A DNA stretch of 64,000 bases from Rhodanobacteraceae bacterium (GCA_009996615.1 JAACZU010000016.1:1-64000); one strand, 5' to 3'. Shown: positions 30,629 through 40,227, counted from the first letter of the stretch. Translations and numbers: made by a program. Notes: generated by a model from the letters alone, not told the origin.

Positions 30629-30689
30629 CCCGAGGTGTCCGGTCCTTGTCGCGCCGTTGCCGCGCCGTCGCCGGATTGTAAGGCGGCCG

Positions 30690-30790
30690 TAGGAGCGGCT
30701 TCCGCCGCGATGCTTTTCAGCCCTCCCCTTCAAGGGGAGGGTTGGGTGGGGATGGTGTCGACAAAAGCATCGCGGCGGAAGCCGCTCCTA
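30690..30790. repeat. Nested mini-element: 28-base perfect inverted repeat enclosing a GGGGAGGG hairpin
   Basis: The arms (30690-30717 and 30763-30790; core TAGGAGCGGCTTCCGCCGCG) are exact reverse complements. The 45 bases inside contain the CCCTCCCCTTCAAGGGGAGG hairpin with TTGGGTGGGGATGGTG. Two repeat families are therefore nested in one 101-base unit. It has the form of a non-autonomous palindromic element (REP/BIME or MITE-like); no transposase is present in the window and no target duplication is obvious. Confidence 0.85.
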
Positions 30791-30811
30791 TGCTTCCGCC
30801 GTGGCGATGAC

Positions 30812-31354
30812 CTATTTCGCGCTCAGCACCAGGTGCCCGCGCACCGGCACGTCAGCGCCGATGTCGGTCCAGTCGCTGCCGAGGCCGAGGCCGAAGTCGA
30901 CGCGCTTGAGCGTGGTGGCGACGTCGAGTGTCGCGGCGTTGCCGTTCTCGGCGAACGTGACCTTCAACACCACCGGCTGCGTCTTGTCACGGATCGTCAG
31001 CTTGCCATGCGCCTCGACCGCGCCGTCGGCGCCCTTGGCGAACGATTCGGTCACGAAGTGCGCCTTCGGGAACTTGGCGGTATCGAAGAAATCGCCGCCC
31101 TGCAGCGTGTCGTCGCGCTCGCTGCTGGCGGTGTCGGCGCTGGCGAGGTCGATGCTGACGTCGAACTTCGATTTCGCCAGATCCGCACTGTCATAGGCGA
31201 TCGTGGCGTCGAACGTCTTGAAGCGGCCATCGAACGATTCGCCCTGGTAGCTGCCCTTGAAGGTCAGCGAGCTCTTGGCCGCATCGACCTGCCAATCGCG
31301 CGCGAACGCGCTGGTCGGCAGCAGGCACAGGGCAAGGATCAGCGGGCGCAGCAT
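30812..31354 (-). CDS. yceI: YceI-family periplasmic protein
   Basis: The 180-residue precursor MLRPLILALCLLPTSAFA has a signal peptide cleaved after about residue 18. The mature part begins RDWQVDAAKSSLTFKGSYQGESFDGRF and ends in GADVPVRGHLVLSAK, covering the full lipocalin-like YceI beta barrel, which binds isoprenoid lipids in known members. GAGGAG precedes the ATG. It is the last gene of a three-gene operon (yceI paralogue, cytochrome b561, this gene), with 17 bases to the cytochrome gene. The YceI-b561 pairing occurs also in E. coli (yceI-yceJ). Confidence 0.92.
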   Translation of the reverse strand: MLRPLILALCLLPTSAFARDWQVDAAKSSLTFKGSYQGESFDGRFKTFDATIAYDSADLAKSKFDVSIDLASADTASSERDDTLQGGDFFDTAKFPKAHFVTESFAKGADGAVEAHGKLTIRDKTQPVVLKVTFAENGNAATLDVATTLKRVDFGLGLGSDWTDIGADVPVRGHLVLSAK

Positions 31355-31371
31355 GGTCGTACTCCTCGATG

Positions 31372-31950
31372 TCAGCGGGTCGGTGTGGCGGAGGCGCGGC
31401 GACCCGGCAACATCCGGCGCAGCACGTCGTCACGGTTGTAAAAATGGTGCGCCAGCGCCATCGCGGCATGGCCGGCCGCGACCAGCACGAGCAGCCAGAA
31501 CAGCGTCTCGTGCGTTTCCTGCGCGAGCTCCTTGAGCGCCTTGTCCGCGCCGCCGCCGGTCAGGCTCGGCATCTTGACCAGCCCCCACCAGTACAGCGGG
31601 CGCAGGCTGCTGGCCGAGTCGAACCACCAGCCCGACAGCGGCACCGCGAACAGCAGTCCGTACAGCAGCGCGTGGCCTCCGCGCGCGCCGAGCACCTGCC
31701 AGCGTGGCATCGCGGCCGGTTCGGCCGGGCGCCTGTCGAACAGGCGCCAGGTCAGGCGCAGGATCGCCAGCGCCAGGATCGTCAGGCCGAGCGACTTGTG
31801 GAACGTGTAGATCGGGATGATGTTCGGCTTCTTCGGCAGCTCGACCATGACCAGGCCGATCACGCCCTGGGCGAGGATCAGCAGCACGATCGTCCAGTGG
31901 AACAGCTTGGCCAGGCTGCCCCAGCGGTTCGCATCGCTCTTGAGTGGCAT
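31372..31950 (-). CDS. Cytochrome b561-type membrane protein
   Basis: The 192-residue protein MPLKSDANRWGSLAKLFHWTIVLLILAQ has four predicted membrane helices. Histidines that can bind two b haems appear at the start of TM1 (KLFHW), TM2 (TFHKSLGL), TM3 (GGHALLYGLLF) and TM4 (THETLFWLLVLVAAGHAA). It transfers electrons in the inner membrane, probably oxidising ubiquinol. Its ATG is two bases after the stop of the upstream yceI-like gene, which indicates translational coupling. Length and histidine arrangement are normal for the family. Confidence 0.92.
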   Translation of the reverse strand: MPLKSDANRWGSLAKLFHWTIVLLILAQGVIGLVMVELPKKPNIIPIYTFHKSLGLTILALAILRLTWRLFDRRPAEPAAMPRWQVLGARGGHALLYGLLFAVPLSGWWFDSASSLRPLYWWGLVKMPSLTGGGADKALKELAQETHETLFWLLVLVAAGHAAMALAHHFYNRDDVLRRMLPGRRASATPTR

Positions 31951-31952
31951 GT

Positions 31953-32540
31953 CTATGGTTCCTTTGGGGCGGCGCTGCCGTCGCGCAGGCCTTCGATTTC
32001 GAGCAGCACCTGGATGTTCTCCCCGATCACGTCGGCATAGCGCTTGATGCCGAATGCCGAGCGCGGCAGCGTCGCGCTGGCCGAGAAGCCGGCCTTGCGC
32101 TTGAACGCGTAAGGATCGGGCGCGATCAGGTTCAGCGTGAATGCGACGTCGACCGGCCGCGTCGTGCCGTGCAGGGTCAGGTCGCCGTGGATCACGCCGC
32201 GCTTCGCATCGATCTTCTCGACGCCGCGGCTGGTGTAGCGCGCGGTCGGCCAGCGCGCGGTATCGAGCAACTGGCCGGACTGGATCATCTCGTTCCACTT
32301 CGCATCGCCCATGTCGACGCTGCTCAGGTCGATCTCGACGTCGACGCGGCTCGCGCTCCAGTCCTGTTCGTCGAACTGGAACCAGCCGTCCTTGATGCGC
32401 ACGCGCCCGAGCGGATGCGAAAAGCCCTGGTGATCGGTGCGGAACCAGACCTGCGAATGCACCGGATCGAAGCGGTAGGTGACCGGCGCGGCGGTGGCGA
32501 GGGCGGGCAGGGCGAGCGTCAGCGCGGCGGCGTGGCGCAA
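31953..32540 (-). CDS. YceI-family periplasmic protein, second copy
   Basis: This 195-residue protein starts here at TTG 32540, reading (M)RHAAALTLALPALATAA, a clean signal peptide. The mature domain has YRFDPVHSQVWFRTDHQGFSHPLGRVRI, SSVDMGDAKWNEMIQSG and LTLHGTTRPVDVAFTLNL, all typical of YceI. The ORF track starts at 32723, but its extra N-terminus contains PSPSRGGLGGDGV, the translation of the GGGGAGGG repeat element at 32582-32620, so that extension is judged artefactual. It is the first gene of the yceI - cytochrome b561 - yceI operon and is a diverged paralogue of the last one. A possible role is isoprenoid or quinone binding in the periplasm. Confidence 0.85.
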   Translation of the reverse strand: MRHAAALTLALPALATAAPVTYRFDPVHSQVWFRTDHQGFSHPLGRVRIKDGWFQFDEQDWSASRVDVEIDLSSVDMGDAKWNEMIQSGQLLDTARWPTARYTSRGVEKIDAKRGVIHGDLTLHGTTRPVDVAFTLNLIAPDPYAFKRKAGFSASATLPRSAFGIKRYADVIGENIQVLLEIEGLRDGSAAPKEP

Positions 32541-32581
32541 CGACCACTGACGGAGGATTGCCTCGGCCGGTCCGGGGCGAA

Positions 32582-32620
32582 CACCATCCCCACCCAACCC
32601 TCCCCTTGAAGGGGAGGGCT
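32582..32620 (-). repeat. GGGGAGGG hairpin repeat copy
   Basis: CACCATCCCCACCCAACCCT followed by CCCCTTGAAGGGGAGGGCT, a near-identical copy of the element inside 30690-30790 and at 39707-39745. It lies between the second GTPase gene and the yceI operon. Confidence 0.8.
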
Positions 32621-32744
32621 GAAAGCGTCGCGGCCACCTGCCGCGCGGTTTCAAGAGCAGCGATGTCGGCCGGTCGCGCATGTGGCCAGCTTGGCAAAAA
32701 GCCGGAATCCGCGCCACCGCCAAAAAGTGAACAGCGCGTTTCCG

Positions 32745-34244
32745 TCAGCGCGCGTCGGCGTCGCGCCCGCCGCTGCGCGCCGCCTCCAGCGCGAGCCGGG
32801 CGACACGCTCGACGCGCTCGCGCGCCGGCTCGGCCAGCAGCGCACGCACGCGCGCCTCGATGTCGGCGGCATCGAGTTCGGCGCGCTCGGCCAGCGTCGC
32901 GGCCAGCGCGCGGCCGAGGCTGTCGAACACCAGGCCATAGGCGATCGCGTGCAGCACGCCGCCGCCGAGCGTGCCGAGGCCGGGAAACGCCTTCAGCGCG
33001 TTGCCGGCGATCGCCAGCACGATCGCGGTCGTGTTGCGCACGGTCAGGCCGACGCGCGACAGCAGCGCCTCGACGTCGAGTTCGCGCACCGCGACGCTGT
33101 GGATGCGCGCCAGCTCGCGCACCAGCGCCGTGCCAAGCGCACCCTGGATCAGGATGTCGCTGCCCGGCGCGACCGCGGCGAGCGCGCCGACCACCGCGCG
33201 GCGCGTGTACTTGGCCACCGTCTCGGCCGACTCGCGCGCGGCGGTCGCGCGCGCGAGCTCGTCGCTGCGCCGGCCGACCTCGGCCAGCACCGCCGCCTCG
33301 CGCGCTGATTCCAAGCCGGCCGCGCCGGGTGCGGTGACCTGACCGAGCGCTTCGAGCAACGCATCGATCTCGGGCGCGCGCTCGCGCTCGACCCGCTCGC
33401 GGCGGCCGTCGGCGAGCGTGCGTTCGTAGCGCTCGCGGCCGCCGGCGCTGAGCGCGACGATCGCGCGCGTGCGCTTGGCGTAGCGCTGCGCGAAGCGCTG
33501 CAGCAGCGCGGCGCGCTCGGTCTCGTCGTAGAGGTCGGCCTTGTTCAGCGCGAGCACCAGCGGCTTGCCGAAGCCGGCCAGCCAGTTCAGTTCGGCATCC
33601 TGCGCGCGCGTCAGGTCGGCCGCGGTCAGGTAGACCACCGCGTGCGCGCGCAGCGCCTCGTCGCGCGCGATCTGCGCGTGCAGCGCGCCGTCGACCTCGC
33701 CGCTGCCGGGCACGTCGGCGAGCACCAGCTCGCGCCCGTCCGGCAGCGTGCCGCGATACTGCGCGACCCGCTGCGTGGTGCCGCCGCGCACGTCGACGGC
33801 CGGCGCGGCATCCGGCGCCAGCGCGCGGATCAGGCTCGACTTGCCGGTCGAGATCTCGCCGAACAGCGCGACGTGCAGCTCGCCGCCGGCGCGACGGCGG
33901 TCGAGCTCGGCCAGCTCGGCCTCCAGCGCGGCGGTGTCGGCGCGGCGCTCGCGCAGCGTGGCCAGGCGCAGGTCGACCTCGCCGCGCGAAACCGGCATCG
34001 GCGCGGTCAGCGCAGTGCGCGCGGCCGGCCGCGCCAGTCGCCACAGCAGCCAGGCCAGTCCCCCGAACGCGGCGGCGGCCACGACCAGCAGCGGCAAACG
34101 CAGCCACAGCGGCATCTCCGCGAGGCGCTGGTAGAACTCGAGCAGGCTGTTCAGCGTCGCCACCAGCAGCCCGAGCAGCAGCGCTGCGCCGAGCGCGAGC
34201 GCGGCGAGCAGGATCAGGCGGAGCGGCAGGCGCGGGGTCGGCAT
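32745..34244 (-). CDS. Membrane GTPase with DUF697-like C-terminus
   Basis: The 499-residue protein has two N-terminal membrane helices (LILLAALALGAALLLGLLVATL and LRLPLLVVAAAAFGGLAWLLW), then a G domain: G1 FGEISTGKSSLIRAL, G2-like GGTTQRVAQY, G3 ADVPGSGE (a variant of DxPG) and G4 LNKADLYDE. The C-terminal part (about 330-480) has hydrophobic helices SDILIQGALGTALVRELARIH and AIVLAIAGNALKAFPGLGTLGGG. It is a distant paralogue of the GTPase at 29276-30628. The two flank the yceI operon. Function unknown; membrane position suggests a role in envelope homeostasis. Confidence 0.85.
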   Translation of the reverse strand: MPTPRLPLRLILLAALALGAALLLGLLVATLNSLLEFYQRLAEMPLWLRLPLLVVAAAAFGGLAWLLWRLARPAARTALTAPMPVSRGEVDLRLATLRERRADTAALEAELAELDRRRAGGELHVALFGEISTGKSSLIRALAPDAAPAVDVRGGTTQRVAQYRGTLPDGRELVLADVPGSGEVDGALHAQIARDEALRAHAVVYLTAADLTRAQDAELNWLAGFGKPLVLALNKADLYDETERAALLQRFAQRYAKRTRAIVALSAGGRERYERTLADGRRERVERERAPEIDALLEALGQVTAPGAAGLESAREAAVLAEVGRRSDELARATAARESAETVAKYTRRAVVGALAAVAPGSDILIQGALGTALVRELARIHSVAVRELDVEALLSRVGLTVRNTTAIVLAIAGNALKAFPGLGTLGGGVLHAIAYGLVFDSLGRALAATLAERAELDAADIEARVRALLAEPARERVERVARLALEAARSGGRDADAR

Positions 34245-34389
34245 CGGACGATTCTAGCCGCGACCCGGGCGAGCCGAGCGCCTTGGGGCAGGCTTGAGCA
34301 GCGCGGCTGAAGCCGCTCCGCCGCAGCATCGCCGTGCAGCCTCGCCCCATGCGTGGCAGTATGGCCGGCGGGAAAGGGGGGGGCTTGAG

Positions 34390-37300
34390 ATGCGCCGATT
34401 GCTCGCATTGCCGCTGCTGGCTGCACTGGCGGCCTTTGCCGCGCCGCCGCCGGCGCCACCGCAGTTCATGCGGCTGGGCGTCGAGGACGGCCTGCCGTCG
34501 AGCGTGACCTACAAGGTCACGCAGGATCAGGACGGCTTCCTCTGGTTCGGCACGCAGGATGGCCTGGCGCGCTACGACGGCGTCGGTTTCCGCGTGTTCC
34601 GGCACGATCCGGCCGATCCCGCCTCGTTGCCCTCGAACGACATCTCCTCGATCCTGATCGACCGCCAGGGCCGGCTCTGGTGCGGCGGCGAGGCGTCCGG
34701 CCTGAACCGGCTCGAAGCCGATGGCCAGACCTTCACGCACTGGCGCCACAAGGCCGGCGACCTCGGCACGCTCGGCAGCGACGACATCTTCGCATTGGCC
34801 GAGGACGCGTCCGGCGCGATCTGGGTCGGCACCTACCTCGGCGGCCTCAACCGCCTGCAGGATGACGGCAGTTTCCTGCACATCGACCACGACGCCGAAG
34901 ACCCGGCCAGCCTGCGCTCGAGCACGGTCTATGCGCTGCACGCGGACCAGCGCGGACGCTTGTGGATCGGCACGGACGAGGGCCTGGACGTGCGCGAGCC
35001 GGACGGCCGCCTCGTGCACGTCGACTTGCCGCCGCTGGCCGAGCGTGGTGGTCCATCGGTCGTGATGGCGTTCCTCGACGAACCGGCCGGCAGCGTGCTC
35101 GTCGGCACGGTCAAGGGACTGTTCCGCGTCGATGCCGGGCTGCGCTACCAGGGCGAACTCGCGCCGGCCACGCCGCCGCTGCGCGTATCGGCGCTGGCAC
35201 ATACCGACGACGGCGCGTTGTGGGTCGGCACGTTGCGCGGACTCGCGCGGCTCGATGCGCGCGGGTTGCAGTCCTACCGTACCGACGCGATCGCGCCGGG
35301 TGCGTACCCCGGCACGCGCACGATGAGCATCTTCAACGACGCCGAAGGAGGCGTCTGGTTTTCGCTGTACGACGGCGGCATCGCGCATCTGCCGCCGAAT
35401 TGGCGCAATTTCGCCACGTTCCGCAATATCCCGGGCGATGCCGCCAGCCTGTCGAACTCGCGCGTGCGCGCAGTCGGCATCGACGGCAGCCGCGCGATCT
35501 GGGTCGGCGGTGGCGACGAGAGCCTCGATCGCATCGACCGTGCCAGCGGCGCGGTCGAGCGCTGGGGCGAGCGCTTGCGCCTGGGTAATGCCCGCGTCGT
35601 CGCCGTGCTGCCGGATGGTGCTGATCACCTCTGGCTCGGTTCGCAGACCGCGTTGCGGCGCTACTCGCTGCGCACGTTCGAGCCGGTCGAACTGCCAAAG
35701 GACCTGGCCCGCGCCGACGCATTGCCACCGGGCATCTTCGAGCACCTGGTGCGCGCGCGCGACGGCAGCCTCTGGGTCGGGGCGCGCGGCGGTGGCGTCG
35801 CGCGCGTCGCCGGCGACCCCGCGCGCATCGTGGCGCGCTACCTGCCGGCCGAAAAGACGCTCGTTGACAGTGATATCACCGCACTGGTGCTCGACGCCGA
35901 CGGACGGCCGTGGATCGCGACGGCGAGCGGCGTCGAGCGCCTCGACGCCACGACGGACCGGTTCGTCGTGGTCGACGGCCTGCCGCGCGAGGCGATCCAC
36001 GCACTCGCATTCGCCGCGGACGGCACGCTATGGCTGCACCGGCTCGGCGCGCTCGAGCGCTGGCGCGTCGACGGCGCCACGCCGGTGCTGGCTCAACGCC
36101 TGGACGCCGCGCGGGGCTGGCCGAGCCTGCGGGCCCTCGCGTTGGCGGTGTCGGCGGACGATAGTGTCTGGGCGACCTCGCCGCGCGGCCTGTGGCGGGT
36201 CGACGGCGCGACGCAGGAAGTACGCCGCTTCGACGCGCGCGACGGCCTGCCGAGCCAGGAATTCCTGCCGACCGCACTGGCCGTCGCGCCGGACGGTACG
36301 CTGGTTGCCGGTACCGTCGGCGGCGCCGTGGCCATCGATCCGCTCGCGCTGAAGCTCGACACGCCGGCTCCCCCCTTGCGCGTTACGGCGGCGCACGTGC
36401 GCCGCGCCGGCGAATCGACGGCGCTGGACGCGGCAGCACCGATCCTGCTGCGCCACGACGACCTGGATTTCGGCGTCGAGGTGCGTGCGTTGTCCTATGC
36501 GAACCCGGCGGCCAACCGCTATCGCTTCCGCCTCGAGGGCTTCGACGACGACTGGCTCGACAGCGCGCGTGGCGAGCGCCTGTGGTCGAGCCTGCCAGCG
36601 GGCAGCTATCGCCTGCGCGTGCGTGCCGCGAACGCAGCCGGCGTGTGGGGCGAGCTGGCAACGCCCCTGTCGATCACGGTGTCGCATCCGCCGTGGGCGA
36701 CGCCGCAGGCACGGGTGTTGTATGCATTTGCCGCACTGCTGGCGGTCGCGTTGTTGCTGCGCGCCTACCGGGCGCGCGTGCGCCGCCGCCACGCGCTCGC
36801 GCTGGTCGAGGCGAAGTCGGCCTTCCTGGCGACGATGAGTCACGAGATCCGCACGCCGATGACCGGCGTGCTCGGCATGAGCGAGCTGCTGCTCGGCACC
36901 GCGCTCGATGAGCGCCAGCGCGGCTATGCGCAGGCGATCCAGCAGTCCGGCGAGCTGATGCTGCGCGTGATCAACGACAGCCTCGACCTCGCACGCATCG
37001 AGGCCGGCAAGCTCGCGCTCGAACAGTCACCGTTCGACCCGGCGGCGCTGGCGCGCGAGGCCGCCGCGTTGCAGCGGCCGCTGGCCGAGCGCAAGGGGCT
37101 GCAACTCGTCGTCGAGATCGCCACCGACGTGCCCGCGCAAGTGCTCGGCGACGCCGTGCGCGTGAAGCAGATCCTGCTCAACCTGGTCGGCAATGCATTG
37201 AAGTTTACCGAGCGCGGCGGCGTCACCTTGCGCCTGACACGCGCGCCGTCCGGCGGCCTGCGCTACGCCGTCGTCGACAGCGGCCCCGGCATGAGCGAGG

Positions 37301-37983
37301 CGTTGCGCGCGCGGCTGTTCGGCCGTTTCGAGCAGGATGTGGATGCCGCACGCCGGCACGGCGGCAGCGGCCTGGGTTTGGCGATCTGCCACGAGCTGGT
37401 GCAGCTGATGGGCGGCCAGATCGACGTCGCCAGCCGACTCGGCGAGGGCAGTACGTTCACGGTCGACCTGCCGCTGGAGGTCGCGGTGGCATCCTCGGTC
37501 ATGCCACCGGCGCCGCTGACGCCGGCCACGTCGGCCCTGCGCGTGCTGCTGGTCGAGGACGATGCAACCGTCGCCGAGGTTATCGGTGGCTTGCTCGCCC
37601 AGCTGGGTCATCGCACCGTGCACGTACCAAACGGCCTTGCCGCGCTGGCCGAACTCCGCGGAGCCGATGCCACCAACTCGCGGGATGGACCGTTCGACGC
37701 GGCGCTGCTCGACCTCGACCTGCCGGGCGTCGATGGCCTGCAGCTGGCGCGCATGATCCGCGCCAGCGGCTACCCGCAGCTGCCGCTTGTCGCGGTCACC
37801 GCACGCTCGGTCGGCGACGAGGAGGTGCTGATCCGTTCGGCCGGCATGCAGGCGTTGCTGCGCAAGCCGCTGACGATCGCGCTGCTGCGCAGGACGCTGG
37901 CGGCCCTGGCCGATGCGCGCGACAAGGGCGCGGCCGCCGCCCGCGGCGGCTCAGCCGACCGGCAGCGAGAGCAGCGGGCGTGA
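34390..37983 (+). CDS. Hybrid sensor histidine kinase/response regulator with periplasmic beta-propeller
   Basis: The 1197-residue protein has an N-terminal signal sequence ([21 protein letters not shown]) and a Reg_prop beta-propeller of many short WxGT/GLxR repeats (about 25-690), for example [15 protein letters not shown] and [17 protein letters not shown] domain (about 700-775) and one TM helix ([18 protein letters not shown]) lead to HisKA with phospho-acceptor His818 (MSHEIRTPM). HATPase has [19 protein letters not shown] and [11 protein letters not shown]-terminal receiver has Asp1108 (LLDLDLPG). No DNA-binding output is present, so phosphate must pass to a partner not seen here. The relatives sense sugars or polysaccharides. 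The ATG follows an AAGGGGGGGGCTTGAG leader. Its 3' end overlaps the convergent GNAT gene. Confidence 0.92.
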   Translation: MRRLLALPLLAALAAFAAPPPAPPQFMRLGVEDGLPSSVTYKVTQDQDGFLWFGTQDGLARYDGVGFRVFRHDPADPASLPSNDISSILIDRQGRLWCGGEASGLNRLEADGQTFTHWRHKAGDLGTLGSDDIFALAEDASGAIWVGTYLGGLNRLQDDGSFLHIDHDAEDPASLRSSTVYALHADQRGRLWIGTDEGLDVREPDGRLVHVDLPPLAERGGPSVVMAFLDEPAGSVLVGTVKGLFRVDAGLRYQGELAPATPPLRVSALAHTDDGALWVGTLRGLARLDARGLQSYRTDAIAPGAYPGTRTMSIFNDAEGGVWFSLYDGGIAHLPPNWRNFATFRNIPGDAASLSNSRVRAVGIDGSRAIWVGGGDESLDRIDRASGAVERWGERLRLGNARVVAVLPDGADHLWLGSQTALRRYSLRTFEPVELPKDLARADALPPGIFEHLVRARDGSLWVGARGGGVARVAGDPARIVARYLPAEKTLVDSDITALVLDADGRPWIATASGVERLDATTDRFVVVDGLPREAIHALAFAADGTLWLHRLGALERWRVDGATPVLAQRLDAARGWPSLRALALAVSADDSVWATSPRGLWRVDGATQEVRRFDARDGLPSQEFLPTALAVAPDGTLVAGTVGGAVAIDPLALKLDTPAPPLRVTAAHVRRAGESTALDAAAPILLRHDDLDFGVEVRALSYANPAANRYRFRLEGFDDDWLDSARGERLWSSLPAGSYRLRVRAANAAGVWGELATPLSITVSHPPWATPQARVLYAFAALLAVALLLRAYRARVRRRHALALVEAKSAFLATMSHEIRTPMTGVLGMSELLLGTALDERQRGYAQAIQQSGELMLRVINDSLDLARIEAGKLALEQSPFDPAALAREAAALQRPLAERKGLQLVVEIATDVPAQVLGDAVRVKQILLNLVGNALKFTERGGVTLRLTRAPSGGLRYAVVDSGPGMSEALRARLFGRFEQDVDAARRHGGSGLGLAICHELVQLMGGQIDVASRLGEGSTFTVDLPLEVAVASSVMPPAPLTPATSALRVLLVEDDATVAEVIGGLLAQLGHRTVHVPNGLAALAELRGADATNSRDGPFDAALLDLDLPGVDGLQLARMIRASGYPQLPLVAVTARSVGDEEVLIRSAGMQALLRKPLTIALLRRTLAALADARDKGAAAARGGSADRQREQRA

Positions 37984-38397
37984 CCAGCTGACGCGGCCGG
38001 TCGGTGGCCGTGTGCCGACGCGTTCGGCGCCCATGCGCAGGTAGAACGCCTCGGCCGGCGGATGCGCGACGATCGCGATGCGCGCGATGCCGAGCGCGCG
38101 CGCCTGCCCGCGCAGGTGGTCGAGCAGCCGCGCGCCGAGGCGCCGTCCCTGCGCCTCGTCGCGGACGAACAGCAGGTCGAGCTCGGGCGCCGCCGGCACG
38201 CCACGCAGCGAGTAGAAGCCGAGGATGCGGCCATCCTGCTCGGCGACGAACACGAGGTCCGCCTCGACCTGCGCCGGCGTGACGGCGTAGCCGTGCAGGA
38301 TCGCCGCGTAGTCGCCGCGGTACGCGCTCGAGGCGTGCATCAGTTCGGTGAGCTGCGCGCAGTCTTCGCGGGTCGCGCTGCGGATGGTCGGATCCAT
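37951..38397 (-). CDS. GNAT-family N-acetyltransferase
   Basis: The 148-residue protein [20 protein letters not shown] has the four GNAT motifs. The acetyl-CoA pyrophosphate loop is [14 protein letters not shown] (Q/RxxGxG/A-type), preceded by the ELDLLFV strand and followed by [12 protein letters not shown]. Substrate is unknown; small GNATs of this size act on amino acids, peptides or antibiotics. The ORF-track frame continues to 39195 through hemE sequence, but the ATG at 38397 begins the conserved domain. Its last 33 bases overlap tail-to-tail with the hybrid kinase gene. Confidence 0.85.
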   Translation of the reverse strand: MDPTIRSATREDCAQLTELMHASSAYRGDYAAILHGYAVTPAQVEADLVFVAEQDGRILGFYSLRGVPAAPELDLLFVRDEAQGRRLGARLLDHLRGQARALGIARIAIVAHPPAEAFYLRMGAERVGTRPPTGRVSWSRPLLSLPVG

Positions 38398-38424
38398 GGG
38401 AGCTTTGCGTTGCGCTGCTTTCAA

Positions 38425-38493
38425 GCCATCCCCTTCACGGGTAGGGCGGGGATGGGGTTCGGTGTTCGCGTTGCCGCTTCCGCGAAAACCGAC
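38425..38493 (-). repeat. Degenerate copy of the composite TCGGTTTTCGCG / GGGGAGGG repeat
   Basis: Read on the minus strand it gives GGGTCGGTTTTCGCGGAAGC, GGCAACGC, then CATCCCC..CC..CCC..GAAGGGGATGG. The order of blocks is the same as at 2914-2989, which shows that the head and the hairpin travel as one unit. Confidence 0.65.
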
Positions 38494-38503
38494 CCGGCGC
38501 GTA

Positions 38504-38575
38504 GTGGGAGCGGCGGAAGCCGCGATGCTTTTCAGCCTCCGGCCCAAAGGCATCGCGCCTGCCGGCGCGCCCACA
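38504..38575. repeat. REP-like inverted pair
   Basis: GTGGGAGCGGCGGAAGCCGCGATGC faces GCATCGCGCCTGCCGGCGCGCCCAC in short distance, an imperfect palindrome of the TAGGAGCGGCTTC family. It ends just before the hemE stop codon (38582-38580). Confidence 0.65.
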
Positions 38576-38579
38576 CACA

Positions 38580-39641
38580 TCAGCCGCGACGGCTGAACTC
38601 GTGCACCGCGTCGACCAGCACCGCGACGTGCTCGGGCGGGATGTCCGGGGTGATGCCGTGGCCGAGGTTGAACACGTGGCCGGGGTGCGGGCCGAACGCG
38701 TCGAGCACGGCGCGCGCCTGCGCGCGGATCGCGTCCGGGCTGGCCGCGAGCACGGCCGGGTCGAGGTTGCCCTGCAGCGCGACGCGCTCGCCGACGCGTG
38801 CGCGCGCCTCGCCGATGTCGATCGTCCAGTCGACGCCGAGCGCGTTGCAGCCGGTCGCGGCGAGCGCCTCGAGGTGCGCGTTGGCGCCCTTGGAGAACAG
38901 GATCAGCGGCACGTCGCGCGTGGCCGCTTCGGCCTTCAGGCGCGCGACGATCTCGCCGAGCCAGCGCAGCGAGAACTCGCGGAATGCCGCCGGCGCGAGC
39001 AGGCCGCCCCAGGTGTCGAACACCATCAGCGCCTGCGCGCCGGCCGCGACCTGCGCGGCGAGGTAGCTCGCCACCGCCTGTGCGAGCGTGTCGAGCAGGC
39101 GGTGCATCGTCGCCGCGTCCTCCAGCGCGAGCGCCTTCGCGCGCGCGAAGCTTGACGAGCCGCCGCCCTCGATCATGTAGCAGGCCAGCGTCCACGGGCT
39201 GCCGGAGAATCCGATCAGCGGCACGCGCTCGTTGAGCTCGCGGCGGATCAGGCGCACCGCGTCCATCACGTAGCGCAGCTCGCTCTCCGGGTCGGGCACG
39301 CCGAGCCGGTCGATGTCGGCCACGCTGCGCAGTGGCGCCTTGAACTTGGGGCCCTCGCCTTCGACGAAGTGCAGGCCCAGGCCCATCGCATCCGGAATCG
39401 TCAGGATGTCGGAGAACAGGATCGCCGCGTCGAGCGCGAAGCGCGCCAGCGGCTGCAGGGTGACCTCGCAGGCCAGTTCCGGCGTCTGCGCCAGCCCCAT
39501 GAAACTGCCGGCGCGCGCGCGCGTGGCGCGATACTCGGGCAGGTAGCGGCCAGCCTGGCGCATGATCCAGACCGGCGTCATGTCGACCGGCTCGCGGCGC
39601 AGCGCGCGCAGGAAGCGGTGATCGGGAGTGGCTACGGACAT
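38580..39641 (-). CDS. hemE: Uroporphyrinogen decarboxylase
   Basis: The 353-residue cytosolic enzyme decarboxylates the four acetate side chains of uroporphyrinogen III to form coproporphyrinogen III in haem synthesis. The N-terminal signature [20 protein letters not shown] is intact (catalytic Arg in MRQAGR), and [13 protein letters not shown] carries the catalytic Asp. Further landmarks are [27 protein letters not shown] and [12 protein letters not shown]. Length is that of E. coli HemE (354). The ATG directly begins the family N-terminus. It is flanked by repeats on both sides and appears monocistronic. Confidence 0.97.
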   Translation of the reverse strand: MSVATPDHRFLRALRREPVDMTPVWIMRQAGRYLPEYRATRARAGSFMGLAQTPELACEVTLQPLARFALDAAILFSDILTIPDAMGLGLHFVEGEGPKFKAPLRSVADIDRLGVPDPESELRYVMDAVRLIRRELNERVPLIGFSGSPWTLACYMIEGGGSSSFARAKALALEDAATMHRLLDTLAQAVASYLAAQVAAGAQALMVFDTWGGLLAPAAFREFSLRWLGEIVARLKAEAATRDVPLILFSKGANAHLEALAATGCNALGVDWTIDIGEARARVGERVALQGNLDPAVLAASPDAIRAQARAVLDAFGPHPGHVFNLGHGITPDIPPEHVAVLVDAVHEFSRRG

Positions 39642-39706
39642 GACGGCTCGCCTCGACTAGGGGGGAAGGGGTTCCGGAAGCGCTGCGCCTTGCTGCGCTG
39701 CTCTTG

Positions 39707-39745
39707 AGCCCTCCCCTTCAACGGGAGGGTTGGGTGGGGATGGTG
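39707..39745 (+). repeat. GGGGAGGG hairpin repeat copy
   Basis: AGCCCTCCCCTTCAACGGGA followed by GGGTTGGGTGGGGATGGTG, with one mismatch in the hairpin compared with the 30690-30790 copy. It lies upstream of hemE, in the leader region of that gene. Confidence 0.8.
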
Positions 39746-39850
39746 TTGCTGGCGCGCATCCCTTGTTGCGAAATCCGCCCCGCGTCCCCGCGTTCGGGCG
39801 CCCACCGCCGCTCAAAGGGAGCCGGAAAAAGCAGCACGCTCCTGCGCACC

Positions 39851-40111
39851 TCAGCCGGCATGCGGCCCCTCGAAGCCCTGGCTGAACATGACCTGGAAGC
39901 CACGCTTGAGCTGCGCGTCGCGCGCGCGCTCGAACGCATTCAGTGCGGCATCGCGTTCCAGGTACAGTTCGCGCCGGCTGCTCGAGCGGCTGCCTTGCTG
40001 GCCCCATTCACGGAACAGCGTCCAGCCGCCCAGCAGATCCTGCTGCAGCACGAGCTGGTAGAAGCGCGGCGCATCGGCGCCGGCGGGTCGGGTTTGCATG
40101 AAGACGCGCAT
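39851..40111 (-). CDS. WGR-domain protein
   Basis: The 86-residue protein MRVFMQTRPAGADAPRFYQL has the complete WGR domain with FREWGQQGSRSSSRRELYL (consensus WGRIG-like core, here EWGQQG) followed by the helical part with DAALNAFERARDAQLKRGF. WGR domains occur with PARPs and MolR-type proteins and bind nucleic acid in eukaryotic PARPs. Stand-alone bacterial ones have no established function. The start is the ATG at 40111; the longer ORF in the track (to 40513) runs into the TonB receptor and is not supported. Confidence 0.85.
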   Translation of the reverse strand: MRVFMQTRPAGADAPRFYQLVLQQDLLGGWTLFREWGQQGSRSSSRRELYLERDAALNAFERARDAQLKRGFQVMFSQGFEGPHAG

Positions 40112-40168
40112 GGTGAACCCCGGATTGTAGCTTCCCCGCGTGGCCAGCGGTGAACCGCATGCGCCACG

Positions 40169-40197
40169 TTCACGGCGTCCGCGCCACACGCTATGCT
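40169..40197 (+). promoter_or_regulatory. Candidate promoter of the TonB-dependent receptor gene
   Basis: TTCACG (40169-40174) and TATGCT (40192-40197) are 17 bases apart, about 30 bases before the ATG (40228). The boxes are only moderately close to the consensus. Confidence 0.4.
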
Positions 40198-40227
40198 GGC
40201 CGGACATCAAACCCTGGGGAGGGGACC

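Noticed and set aside
30690-30790. Complete insertion sequence
   Set aside because: Despite perfect inverted arms, there is no transposase and only 45 bases inside, so it is listed as a non-autonomous palindromic repeat.
31372-36000. Minus-strand ORF of 1542 residues
   Set aside because: It fuses shadow sequence of the hybrid kinase and GTPase genes to the real cytochrome b561 at its 3' end; only 31372-31950 is supported.
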